This document shows positions 10,426-23,724 of a DNA stretch of 64,000 nt, one piece after another. Origin of the DNA: Nemertoderma westbladi (lineage: Eukaryota > Xenacoelomorpha > Nemertodermatida > Nemertodermatidae); the NCBI GenBank assembly GCA_032718475.1, contig JAUCBJ010004184.1, positions 1 to 64,000 of the forward strand, in the 5' to 3' direction. Numbering within the stretch: position 1 is the first letter of the stretch; every line of letters begins with the position of its first letter. The position numbers were made by a program, and so were the translations under genes. A model generated the notes under the pieces. That model saw nothing but the letters and a program-made list of their open reading frames with translations, had not been told where the DNA came from and did not search any database.

Positions 10426-13400
10426 CATTATTTCTCTCTTCCATGCTTCATCTCTTCCATCCTTGCATTATTTCTCTCTTCCATGCATCATCTCTTCAAT
10501 CCTTGCATTATTTCTCTCTTCCATGCTTCCACTCTTCCATCCTTGCATTATTTCTCTCTTCCATGCTTCCACTCTTCCATCCTTGCATTATTTCTCTCTT
10601 CCATGCTTCATCTCTTCCATCCTTGCATTATTTCTCTCTTCCATGCTTCATCTCTTCAATCCTTGCATTATTTCTCTCTTCCATGCTTCCACTCTTCCAT
10701 CCTTGCATTATTTCTCTCTTCCATGCTTCATCTCTTCCATCCTTGCATTATTTCTCTCTTCCATGCATCATCTCTTCAATCCTTGCATTATTTCTCTCTT
10801 CCATGCTTCCACTCTTCCATCCTTGCATTATTTCTCTCTTCCATGCTTCCACTCTTCCATCCTTGCATTATTTCTCTCTTCCATGCTTCATCTCTTCCAT
10901 CCTTGCATTATTTCTCTCTTCCATGCATCATCTCTTCAATCCTTGCATTATTTCTCTCTTCCATGCTTCCACTCTTCCATCCTTGCATTATTTCTCTCTT
11001 CCATGCATCATCTCTTCCATCCTTGCATTATTTCTCTCTTCCATGCTTCATCTCTTCCATCCTTGCATTATTTCTCTCTTCCATGCATCATCTCTTCAAT
11101 CCTTGCATTATTTCTCTCTTCCATGCTTCCACTCTTCCATCCTTGCATTATTTCTCTCTTCCATGCTTCCACTCTTCCATCCTTGCATTATTTCTCTCTT
11201 CCATGCTTCCACTCTTCCATCCTTGCATTATTTCTCTCTTCCATGCTTCCACTCTTCCATCCTTGCATTATTTCTCTCTTCCATGCTTCCACTCTTCCAT
11301 CCTTGCATTATTTCTCTCTTCCATGCATCATCTCTTCAATCCTTGCATTATTTCTCTCTTCCATGCTTCCACTCTTCCATCCTTGCATTATTTCTCTCTT
11401 CCATGCATCATCTCTTCCATCCTTGCATTATTTCTCTCTTCCATGCATCATCTCTTCCATCCTTGCATTATTTCTCTCTTCCATCCTTCCACTCTTCAAT
11501 CCTTGCATTATTTCTCTCTTCCATGCATCATCTCTTCAATCCTTGCATTATTTCTCTCTTCCATGCTTCCACTCTTCCATCCTTGCATTATTTCTCTCTT
11601 CCATGCATCATCTCTTCCATCCTTGCATTATTTCTCTCTTCCATCCTTCCACTCTTCAATCCTTGCATTATTTCTCTCTTCCATGCTTCATCTCTTCAAT
11701 CCTTGCATTATTTCTCTCTTCCATGCTTCCACTCTTCCATCCTTGCATTATTTCTCTCTTCCATGCATCATCTCTTCCATCCTTGCATTATTTCTCTCTT
11801 CCATGCATCATCTCTTCCATCCTTGCATTATTTCTCTCTTCCATCCTTCCACTCTTCAATCCTTGCATTATTTCTCTCTTCCATGCATCATCTCTTCAAT
11901 CCTTGCATTATTTCTCTCTTCCATGCTTCCACTCTTCCATCCTTGCATTATTTCTCTCTTCCATGCATCATCTCTTCCATCCTTGCATTATTTCTCTCTT
12001 CCATCCTTCCACTCTTCAATCCTTGCATTATTTCTCTCTTCCATGCTTCCACTCTTCCATCCTTGCATTATTTCTCTCTTCCATGCTTCATCTCTTCAAT
12101 CCTTGCATTATTTCTCTCTTCCATGCTTCCACTCTTCCATCCTTGCATTATTTCTCTCTTCCATGCTTCATCTCTTCCATCCTTGCATTATTTCTCTCTT
12201 CCATGCATCATCTCTTCAATCCTTGCATTATTTATCTCTTCCATGCTTCATCTCTTCAATCCTTGCATTATTTCTCTCTTCCATGCATCATCTCTTCAAT
12301 CCTTGCATTATTTCTCTCTTCCATGCATCATCTCTTCCATCCTTGCATTATTTCTCTCTTCCATGCATCATCTCTTCCATCCTTGCATTATTTCTCTCTT
12401 CCATCCTTCCACTCTTCAATCCTTGCATTATTTCTCTCTTCCATGCATCATCTCTTCAATCCTTGCATTATTTCTCTCTTCCATGCTTCCACTCTTCCAT
12501 CCTTGCATTATTTCTCTCTTCCATGCTTCCACTCTTCCATCCTTGCATTATTTCTCTCTTCCATGCATCATCTCTTCCATCCTTGCATTATTTCTCTCTT
12601 CCATCCTTCCACTCTTCAATCCTTGCATTATTTCTCTCTTCCATGCATCATCTCTTCAATCCTTGCATTATTTCTCTCTTCCATGCTTCCACTCTTCCAT
12701 CCTTGCATTATTTCTCTCTTCCATGCTTCCACTCTTCCATCCTTGCATTATTTCTCTCTTCCATGCATCATCTCTTCCATCCTTGCATTATTTCTCTCTT
12801 CCATCCTTCCACTCTTCCATCCTTGCATTATTTCTCTCTTCCATGCTTCCACTCTTCAATCCTTGCATTATTTCTCTCTTCCATGCATCATCTCTTCCAT
12901 CCTTGCATTATTTCTCTCTTCCATCCTTCCACTCTTCAATCCTTGCATTATTTCTCTCTTCCATGCTTCCACTCTTCCATCCTTGCATTATTTCTCTCTT
13001 CCATGCATCATCTCTTCCATCCTTGCATTATTTCTCTCTTCCATGCATCATCTCTTCCATCCTTGCATTATTTCTCTCTTCCATCCTTCCACTCTTCAAT
13101 CCTTGCATTATTTCTCTCTTCCATGCTTCATCTCTTCAATCCTTGCATTATTTCTCTCTTCCATGCTTCATCTCTTCAATCCTTGCATTATTTCTCTCTT
13201 CCATGCATCATCTCTTCCATCCTTGCATTATTTCTCTCTTCCATCCTTCCACTCTTCAATCCTTGCATTATTTCTCTCTTCCATGCTTCATCTCTTCAAT
13301 CCTAGCATTATTTCTCTCTTCCATGCTTCATCTCTTCAATCCTTGCATTATTTCTCTCTTCCATGCTTCCACTCTTCCATCCTTGCATTATTTCTCTCTT

Positions 13401-15214
13401 CCATCCTTCCACTCTTCAATCCTTGCATTATTTCTCTCTTCCATGCATCATCTCTTCCATCCTTGCATTATTTCTCTCTTCCATGCATCATCTCTTCCAT
13501 CCTTGCATTATTTCTCTCTTCCATCCTTCCACTCTTCAATCCTTGCATTATTTCTCTCTTCCATGCTTCATCTCTTCAATCCTTGCATTATTTCTCTCTT
13601 CCATGCTTCATCTCTTCAATCCTTGCATTATTTCTCTCTTCCATGCTTCCACTCTTCCATCCTTGCATTATTTCTCTCTTCCATGCATCATCTCTTCCAT
13701 CCTTGCATTATTTCTCTCTTCCATCCTTCCACTCTTCAATCCTTGCATTATTTCTCTCTTCCATGCATCATCTCTTCCATCCTTGCATTATTTCTCTCTT
13801 CCATCCTTCCACTCTTCAATCCTTGCATTATTTCTCTCTTCCATGCTTCATCTCTTCCATCCTTGCATTATTTCTCTCTTCCATGCTTCATCTCTTCAAT
13901 CCTTGCATTATTTCTCTCTTCCATGCATCATCTCTTCCATCCTTGCATTATTTCTCTCTTCCATCCTTCCACTCTTCAATCCTTGCATTATTTCTCTCTT
14001 CCATGCTTCATCTCTTCCATCCTTGCATTATTTCTCTCTTCCATGCTTCATCTCTTCAATCCTTGCATTATTTCTCTCTTCCATGCTTCCACTCTTCCAT
14101 CCTTGCATTATTTCTCTCTTCCATCCTTCCACTCTTCCATCCTTGCATTATTTCTCTCGTCCATGCTTCATCTCTTCCATCCTTGCATTATTTCTCTCTT
14201 CCATCCTTCCACTCTTCCATCCTTGCATTATTTCTCTCTTCCATGCTTCATCTCTTCCATCCTTGCATTATTTCTCTCTTCCATGCATCATCTCTTCAAT
14301 CCTTGCATTATTTCTCTCTTCCATGCTTCATCTCTTCAATCCTTGCATTATTTCTCTCTTCCATGCATCATCTCTTCAATCCTTGCATTATTTCTCTCTT
14401 CCATGCTTCATCTCTTCAATCCTTGCATTATTTCTCTCTTCCATGCATCATCTCTTCAATCCTTGCATTATTTCTCTCTTCCATGCTTCATCTCTTCAAT
14501 CCTTGCATTATTTCTCTCTTCCATGCTTCCACTCTTCCATCCTTGCATTATTTCTCTCTTCCATGCATCATCTCTTCCATCCTTGCATTATTTCTCTCTT
14601 CCATGCATCATCTCTTCCATCCTTGCATTATTTCTCTCTTCCATCCTTCCACTCTTCAATCCTTGCATTATTTCTCTCTTCCATGCATCATCTCTTCAAT
14701 CCTTGCATTATTTCTCTCTTCCATGCTTCCACTCTTCCATCCTTGCATTATTTCTCTCTTCCATGCATCATCTCTTCCATCCTTGCATTATTTCTCTCTT
14801 CCATCCTTCCACTCTTCAATCCTTGCATTATTTCTCTCTTCCATGCTTCATCTCTTCAATCCTTGCATTATTTCTCTCTTCCATGCTTCCACTCTTCCAT
14901 CCTTGCATTATTTCTCTCTTCCATGCTTCATCTCTTCAATCCTTGCATTATTTCTCTCTTCCATGCTTCCACTCTTCCATCCTTGCATTATTTCTCTCTT
15001 CCATGCTTCCACTCTTCCATCCTTGCATTATTTCTCTCTTCCATGCTTCATCTCTTCAATCCTTGCATTATTTCTCTCTTCCATGCTTCCACTCTTCCAT
15101 CCTTGCATTATTTCTCTCTTCCATGCTTCATCTCTTCAATCCTTGCATTATTTCTCTCTTCCATGCTTCCACTCTTCCATCCTTGCATTATTTCTCTCTT
15201 CCATGCTTCATCTC

Positions 15215-15965
15215 TTCCATCCTTGCATTATTTCTCTCTTCCATGCTTCATCTCTTCCATCCTTGCATTATTTCTCTCTTCCATGCATCATCTCTTCAAT
15301 CCTTGCATTATTTATCTCTTCCATGCTTCATCTCTCCAATCCTTGCATTATTTCTCTCTTCCATGCTTCATCTCTTCAATCCTTGCATTATTTCTCTCTT
15401 CCATGCTTCCACTCTTCCATCCTTGCATTATTTCTCTCTTCCATGCTTCCACTCTTCCATCCTTGCATTATTTCTCTCTTCCATGCTTCATCTCTTCAAT
15501 CCTTGCATTATTTCTCTCTTCCATGCTTCCACTCTTCCATCCTTGCATTATTTCTCTCTTCCATGCTTCCACTCTTCCATCCTTGCATTATTTCTCTCTT
15601 CCATGCATCATCTCTTCCATCCTTGCATTATTTCTCTCTTCCATCCTTCCACTCTTCAATCCTTGCATTATTTCTCTCTTCCATGCTTCATCTCTTCAAT
15701 CCTTGCATTATTTCTCTCTTCCATGCTTCCACTCTTCCATCCTTGCATTATTTCTCTCTTCCATGCTTCATCTCTTCCATCCTTGCATTATTTCTCTCTT
15801 CCATGCATCATCTCTTCAATCCTTGCATTATTTATCTCTTCCATGCTTCATCTCTCCAATCCTTGCATTATTTCTCTCTTCCATGCTTCATCTCTTCAAT
15901 CCTTGCATTATTTCTCTCTTCCATGCTTCCACTCTTCCATCCTTGCATTATTTCTCTCTTCCATG
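15215..15965 (+). repeat. 520-bp-spaced duplicate of ~230 bp
   Basis: A run carrying the rare TCTCTCCAAT variant after a TTTATC monomer (15301-15340) is repeated 520 bp (13 monomers) later at 15821-15860. The variant order matches from about 15215-15445 to 15735-15965. Confidence 0.7.
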
Positions 15966-18959
15966 CATCATCTCTTCAATCCTTGCATTATTTCTCTCTT
16001 CCATGCTTCCACTCTTCAATCCTTGCATTATTTCTCTCTTCCATGCTTCATCTCTTCCATCCTTGCATTATTTCTCTCTTCCATGCTTCATCTCTTCCAT
16101 CCTTGCATTATTTCTCTCTTCCATGCATCATCTCTTCAATCCTTGCATTATTTATCTCTTCCATGCATCATCTCTTCAATCCTTGCATTATTTCTCTCTT
16201 CCATGCTTCATCTCTTCAATCCTTGCATTATTTCTCTCTTCCATGCTTCCACTCTTCCATCCTTGCATTATTTCTCTCTTCCATGCTTCCACTCTTCCAT
16301 CCTTGCATTATTTCTCTCTTCCATGCTTCATCTCTTCCATCCTTGCATTATTTCTCTCTTCCATGCTTCATCTCTTCCATCCTTGCATTATTTCTCTCTT
16401 CCATGCATCATCTCTTCAATCCTTGCATTATTTCTCTCTTCCATGCATCATCTCTTCAATCCTTGCATTATTTCTCTCTTCCATGCATCATCTCTTCAAT
16501 CCTTGCATTATTTCTCTCTTCCATGCATCATCTCTTCAATCCTTGCATTATTTCTCTCTTCCATGCTTCATCTCTTCCATCCTTGCATTATTTCTCTCTT
16601 CCATGCTTCATCTCTTCCATCCTTGCATTATTTCTCTCTTCCATGCATCATCTCTTCAATCCTTGCATTATTTATCTCTTCCATGCATCATCTCTTCAAT
16701 CCTTGCATTATTTCTCTCTTCCATGCATCATCTCTTCAATCCTTGCATTATTTCTCTCTTCCATGCTTCATCTCTTCCATCCTTGCATTATTTCTCTCTT
16801 CCATGCTTCATCTCTTCAATCCTTGCATTATTTATCTCTTCCATGCTTCATCTCTTCCATCCTTGCATTATTTCTCTCTTCCATGCATCATCTCTTCAAT
16901 CCTTGCATTATTTCTCTCTTCCATGCTTCATCTCTTCCATCCTTGCATTATTTCTCTCTTCCATGCATCATCTCTTCAATCCTTGCATTATTTCTCTCTT
17001 CCATGCTTCCACTCTTCCATCCTTGCATTATTTCTCTCTTCCATGCTTCCACTCTTCAATCCTTGCATTATTTCTCTCTTCCATGCTTCATCTCTTCCAT
17101 CCTTGCATTATTTCTCTCTTCCATGTTTCATCTCTTCAATCCTTGCATTATTTCTCTCTCCAGTGCTTCCACTCTTCAATCCTTGCATTATTTCTCTCTT
17201 CCATGCTTCATCTCTTCCATCCTTGCATTATTTCTCTCTTCCATGCTTCCACTCTTCAATCCTTGCATTATTTCTCTCTTCCATGCTTCCACTCTTCCAT
17301 CCTTGCATTATTTCTCTCTTCCATGCTTCCACTCTTCAATCCTTGCATTATTTCTCTCTTCCATGCTTCATCTCTTCCATCCTTGCATTATTTCTCTCTT
17401 CCATGCTTCATCTCTTCAATCCTTGCATTATTTCTCTCTTCCATGCTTCCACTCTTCCATCCTTGCATTATTTCTCTCTTCCATGCTTCCACTCTTCAAT
17501 CCTTGCATTATTTCTCTCTTCCATGCTTCCACTCTTCAATCCTTGCATTATTTCTCTCTTCCATGCTTCATCTCTTCCATCCTTGCATTATTTCTCTCTT
17601 CCATGCTTCATCTCTTCAATCCTTGCATTATTTCTCTCTTCCATGCTTCCACTCTTCCATCCTTGCATTATTTCTCTCTTCCATGCTTCATCTCTTCAAT
17701 CCTTGCGTTATTTCTCTCTTCCATGCTTCATCTCTTCAATCCTTGCATTATTTCTCTCTTCCATGCTTCATCTCTTCCATCCTTGCATTATTTCTCTCTT
17801 CCATGCTTCCACTCTTCAATCCTTGCATTATTTCTCTCTTCCATGCTTCATCTCTTCAATCCTTGCATTATTTCTCTCTTCCATGCTTCCACTCTTCCAT
17901 CCTTGCATTATTTCTCTCTTCCATGCTTCCACTCTTCCATCCTTGCATTATTTCTCTCTTCCATGCTTCCACTCTTCCATCCTTGCATTATTTCTCTCTT
18001 CCATGCTTCCACTCTTCCATCCTTGCATTATTTCTCTCTTCCATGCTTCATCTCTTCAATCCTTGCATTATTTCTCTCTTCCATGCTTCCACTCTTCCAT
18101 CCTTGCATTATTTCTCTCTTCCATGCTTCCACTCTTCCATCCTTGCATTATTTCTCTCTTCCATGCTTCCACTCTTCCATCCTTGCATTATTTCTCTCTT
18201 CCATGCTTCATCTCTTCAATCCTTGCATTATTTCTCTCTTCCATGCTTCCACTCTTCCATCCTTGCATTATTTCTCTCTTCCATGCTTCCACTCTTCAAT
18301 CCTTGCATTATTTCTCTCTTCCATGCTTCCACTCTTCAATCCTTGCATTATTTCTCTCTTCCATGCTTCATCTCTTCCATCCTTGCATTATTTCTCTCTT
18401 CCATGTTTCATCTCTTCAATCCTTGCATTATTTCTCTCTTCCATGCTTCCACTCTTCCATCCTTGCATTATTTCTCTCTTCCATGCTTCATCTCTTCAAT
18501 CCTTGCATTATTTCTCTCTTCCATGCTTCATCTCTTCAATCCTTGCATTATTTCTCTCTTCCATGCTTCATCTCTTCCATCCTTGCATTATTTCTCTCTT
18601 CCATGCTTCCACTCTTCAATCCTTGCATTATTTCTCTCTTCCATGCTTCCACTCTTCAATCCTTGCATTATTTCTCTCTTCCATGCTTCATCTCTTCAAT
18701 CCTTGCATTATTTCTCTCTTCCATGCTTCCACTCTTCCATCCTTGCATTATTTCTCTCTTCCATGCTTCATCTCTTCAATCCTTGCATTATTTCTCTCTT
18801 CCATGCTTCATCTCTTCAATCCTTGCATTATTTCTCTCTTCCATGCTTCCACTCTTCAATCCTTGCATTATTTCTCTCTTCCATGCTTCCACTCTTCAAT
18901 CCTTGCATTATTTCTCTCTTCCATGCTTCCACTCTTCCATCCTTGCATTATTTCTCTCT

Positions 18960-19800
18960 TCCATGCTTCATCTCTTCCATCCTTGCATTATTTCTCTCTT
19001 CCATGTTTCATCTCTTCAATCCTTGCATTATTTCTCTCTTCCATGCTTCCACTCTTCAATCCTTGCATTATTTCTCTCTTCCATGCTTCATCTCTTCCAT
19101 CCTTGCATTATTTCTCTCTTCCATGTTTCATCTCTTCAATCCTTGCATTATTTCTCTCTTCCATGCTTCCACTCTTCAATCCTTGCATTATTTCTCTCTT
19201 CCATGCTTCATCTCTTCAATCCTTGCATTATTTCTCTCTTCCATGCTTCCACTCTTCCATCCTTGCATTATTTCTCTCTTCCATGCTTCCACTCTTCAAT
19301 CCTTGCATTATTTCTCTCTTCCATGCTTCATCTCTTCCATCCTTGCATTATTTCTCTCTTCCATGCTTCATCTCTTCAATCCTTGCATTATTTCTCTCTT
19401 CCATGCTTCATCTCTTCCATCCTTGCATTATTTCTCTCTTCCATGCTTCATCTCTTCAATCCTTGCATTATTTCTCTCTTCCATGCTTCCACTCTTCAAT
19501 CCTTGCATTATTTCTCTCTTCCATGCTTCCACTCTTCAATCCTTGCATTATTTCTCTCTTCCATGCTTCATCTCTTCCATCCTTGCATTATTTCTCTCTT
19601 CCATGTTTCATCTCTTCAATCCTTGCATTATTTCTCTCTTCCATGCTTCCACTCTTCAATCCTTGCATTATTTCTCTCTTCCATGCTTCATCTCTTCCAT
19701 CCTTGCATTATTTCTCTCTTCCATGTTTCATCTCTTCAATCCTTGCATTATTTCTCTCTTCCATGCTTCCACTCTTCAATCCTTGCATTATTTCTCTCTT
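18960..19800 (+). repeat. 600-bp-spaced block with CCATGTTTCATC monomers
   Basis: The CCATGTTTC variant with TCATCTC occurs at 19001 and 19121, and again 600 bp later at 19601 and 19721, with the same intervening monomers. Isolated copies occur at 17121, 18401 and 21481. This is an internal copy of at least 200 bp. Confidence 0.7.
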
Positions 19801-20214
19801 CCATGCTTCATCTCTTCCATCCTTGCATTATTTCTCTCTTCCATGCTTCATCTCTTCAATCCTTGCATTATTTCTCTCTTCCATGCTTCCACTCTTCCAT
19901 CCTTGCATTATTTCTCTCTTCCATGCTTCATCTCTTCAATCCTTGCATTATTTCTCTCTTCCATGCTTCATCTCTTCAATCCTTGCATTATTTCTCTCTC
20001 CCGTGCTTCCACTCTTCAATCCTTGCATTATTTCTCTCTTCCATGCTTCATCTCTTCCATCCTTGCATTATTTCTCTCTTCCATGCTTCCACTCTTCAAT
20101 CCTTGCATTATTTCTCTCTTCCATGCTTCCACTCTTCCATCCTTGCATTATTTCTCTCTTCCATGCTTCCACTCTTCAATCCTTGCATTATTTCTCTCTT
20201 CCATGCTTCATCTC

Positions 20215-21350
20215 TTCCATCCTTGCATTATTTCTCTCTTCCATGCTTCATCTCTTCAATCCTTGCATTATTTCTCTCTTCCATGCTTCCACTCTTCCAT
20301 CCTTGCATTATTTCTCTCTTCCATGCTTCCACTCTTCAATCCTTGCATTATTTCTCTCTTCCATGCTTCCACTCTTCAATCCTTGCATTATTTCTCTCTT
20401 CCATGCTTCATCTCTTCCATCCTTGCATTATTTCTCTCTTCCATGCTTCATCTCTTCAATCCTTGCATTATTTCTCTCTTCCATGCTTCCACTCTTCCAT
20501 CCTTGCATTATTTCTCTCTTCCATGCTTCATCTCTTCAATCCTTGCATTATTTCTCTCTTCCATGCTTCATCTCTTCAATCCTTGCATTATTTCTCTCTT
20601 CCATGCTTCATCTCTTCCATCCTTGCATTATTTCTCTCTTCCATGCTTCCACTCTTCAATCCTTGCATTATTTCTCTCTTCCATGCTTCCACTCTTCAAT
20701 CCTTGCATTATTTCTCTCTTCCATGCTTCATCTCTTCCATCCTTGCATTATTTCTCTCTTCCATGCTTCCACTCTTCCATCCTTGCATTATTTCTCTCTT
20801 CCATGCTTCCACTCTTCCATCCTTGCATTATTTCTCTCTTCCATGCTTCATCTCTTCAATCCTTGCATTATTTCTCTCTTCCATGCTTCCACTCTTCCAT
20901 CCTTGCATTATTTCTCTCTTCCATGCTTCCACTCTTCAATCCTTGCATTATTTCTCTCTTCCATGCTTCCACTCTTCAATCCTTGCATTATTTCTCTCTT
21001 CCATGCTTCATCTCTTCCATCCTTGCATTATTTCTCTCTTCCATGCTTCATCTCTTCAATCCTTGCATTATTTCTCTCTTCCATGCTTCCACTCTTCCAT
21101 CCTTGCATTATTTCTCTCTTCCATGCTTCATCTCTTCAATCCTTGCATTATTTCTCTCTTCCATGCTTCATCTCTTCAATCCTTGCATTATTTCTCTCTT
21201 CCATGCTTCATCTCTTCCATCCTTGCATTATTTCTCTCTTCCATGCTTCCACTCTTCAATCCTTGCATTATTTCTCTCTTCCATGCTTCCACTCTTCAAT
21301 CCTTGCATTATTTCTCTCTTCCATGCTTCATCTCTTCCATCCTTGCATTA
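20215..21350 (+). repeat. 600-bp tandem duplication (15 monomers)
   Basis: The order of variant monomers in about 20215-20750 is repeated exactly in about 20815-21350. The two are separated by 600 bp and differ on both outer sides. The matching run is about 535 bp. Confidence 0.8.
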
Positions 21351-22400
21351 TTTCTCTCTTCCATGCTTCATCTCTTCAATCCTTGCATTATTTCTCTCTT
21401 CCATGCTTCCACTCTTCAATCCTTGCATTATTTCTCTCTTCCATGCTTCATCTCTTCCATCCTTGCATTATTTCTCTCTTCCATGTTTCATCTCTTCAAT
21501 CCTTGCATTATTTCTCTCTTCCATGCTTCCACTCTTCAATCCTTGCATTATTTCTCTCTTCCATGCTTCATCTCTTCAATCCTTGCATTATTTCTCTCTT
21601 CCATGCTTCCACTCTTCCATCCTTGCATTATTTCTCTCTTCCATGCTTCCACTCTTCAATCCTTGCATTATTTCTCTCTTCCATGCTTCATCTCTTCCAT
21701 CCTTGCATTATTTCTCTCTTCCATGCTTCATCTCTTCAATCCTTGCATTATTTCTCTCTTCCATGCTTCATCTCTTCCATCCTTGCATTATTTCTCTCTT
21801 CCATGCTTCATCTCTTCAATCCTTGCATTATTTCTCTCTTCCATGCTTCCACTCTTCAATCCTTGCATTATTTCTCTCTTCCATGCTTCATCTCTTCAAT
21901 CCTTGCATTATTTCTCTCTTCCATGCTTCATCTCTTCCATCCTTGCATTATTTCTCTCTTCCATGCTTCATCTCTTCAATCCTTGCATTATTTCTCTCTT
22001 CCATGCTTCATCTCTTCCATCCTTGCATTATTTCTCTCTTCCATGCTTCCACTCTTCAATCCTTGCATTATTTCTCTCTTCCATGCTTCATCTCTTCAAT
22101 CCTTGCATTATTTCTCTCTTCCATGCTTCATCTCTTCCATCCTTGCATTATTTCTCTCTTCCATGCATCATCTCTTCAATCCTTGCATTATTTCTCTCTT
22201 CCATGCTTCCACTCTTCCATCCTTGCATTATTTCTCTCTTCCATGCTTCCACTCTTCAATCCTTGCATTATTTCTCTCTTCCATGCTTCCACTCTTCAAT
22301 CCTTGCATTATTTCTCTCTTCCATGCTTCATCTCTTCAATCCTTGCATTATTTCTCTCTTCCATGCTTCCACTCTTCAATCCTTGCATTATTTCTCTCTT

Positions 22401-22420
22401 CCATGTTTCCACTTCAATCC
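22401..22420 (+). repeat. 38-bp monomer with a 2-bp deletion
   Basis: This monomer reads GTTTCCACTTCAATCC where GTTTCCACTCTTCAATCC is expected. It is the only 38-bp form I saw. It may be an early or independent relative of the 37-bp monomers that start at 24041. Confidence 0.75.
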
Positions 22421-22980
22421 TTGCATTATTTCTCTCTTCCATGCTTCCACTCTTCCATCCTTGCATTATTTCTCTCTTCCATGCTTCATCTCTTCCATCC
22501 TTGCATTATTTCTCTCTTCCATGCTTCCACTCTTCAATCCTTGCATTATTTCTCTCTTCCATGCTTCATCTCTTCAATCCTTGCATTATTTATCTCTTCC
22601 ATGCTTCATCTCTTCCATCCTTGCATTATTTCTCTCTTCCATGCATCATCTCTTCAATCCTTGCATTATTTCTCTCTTCCATGCTTCCACTCTTCCATCC
22701 TTGCATTATTTCTCTCTTCCATGCATCATCTCTTCAATCCTTGCATTATTTCTCTCTTCCATGCTTCCACTCTTCAATCCTTGCATTATTTCTCTCTTCC
22801 ATGCTTCATCTCTTCCATCCTTGCATTATTTCTCTCTTCCATGCTTCCACTCTTCAATCCTTGCATTATTTCTCTCTTCCATGCTTCCACTCTTCAATCC
22901 TTGCATTATTTCTCTCTTCCATGCTTCATCTCTTCAATCCTTGCATTATTTCTCTCTTCCATGCTTCCACTCTTCAATCC

Positions 22981-23724
22981 TTGCATTATTTCTCTCTTCC
23001 ATGCTTCATCTCTTCAATCCTTGCATTATTTCTCTCTTCCATGCTTCATCTCTTCAATCCTTGCATTATTTCTCTCTTCCATGCTTCCACTCTTCAATCC
23101 TTGCATTATTTCTCTCTTCCATGCTTCATCTCTTCAATCCTTGCATTATTTCTCTCTTCCATGCTTCCACTCTTCCATCCTTGCATTATTTCTCTCTTCC
23201 ATGCATCATCTCTTCAATCCTTGCATTATTTCTCTCTTCCATGCTTCATCTCTTCAATCCTTGCATTATTTCTCTCTTCCATGCTTCATCTCTTCAATCC
23301 TTGCATTATTTCTCTCTTCCATGCTTCCACTCTTCAATCCTTGCATTATTTCTCTCTTCCATGCTTCATCTCTTCAATCCTTGCATTATTTCTCTCTTCC
23401 ATGCTTCCACTCTTCCATCCTTGCATTATTTCTCTCTTCCATGCATCATCTCTTCAATCCTTGCATTATTTCTCTCTTCCATGCTTCATCTCTTCAATCC
23501 TTGCATTATTTCTCTCTTCCATGCTTCATCTCTTCAATCCTTGCATTATTTCTCTCTTCCATGCTTCCACTCTTCAATCCTTGCATTATTTCTCTCTTCC
23601 ATGCTTCATCTCTTCAATCCTTGCATTATTTCTCTCTTCCATGCTTCCACTCTTCCATCCTTGCATTATTTCTCTCTTCCATGCATCATCTCTTCAATCC
23701 TTGCATTATTTCTCTCTTCCATGC
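22981..23724 (+). repeat. 240-bp higher-order repeat, about three copies
   Basis: Six-monomer blocks marked by a TCCACTCTTCCATCC monomer followed by a GCATCATC monomer recur at 23161, 23401 and 23641, and the intervening monomers are the same. The pattern breaks at about 23725. Confidence 0.85.
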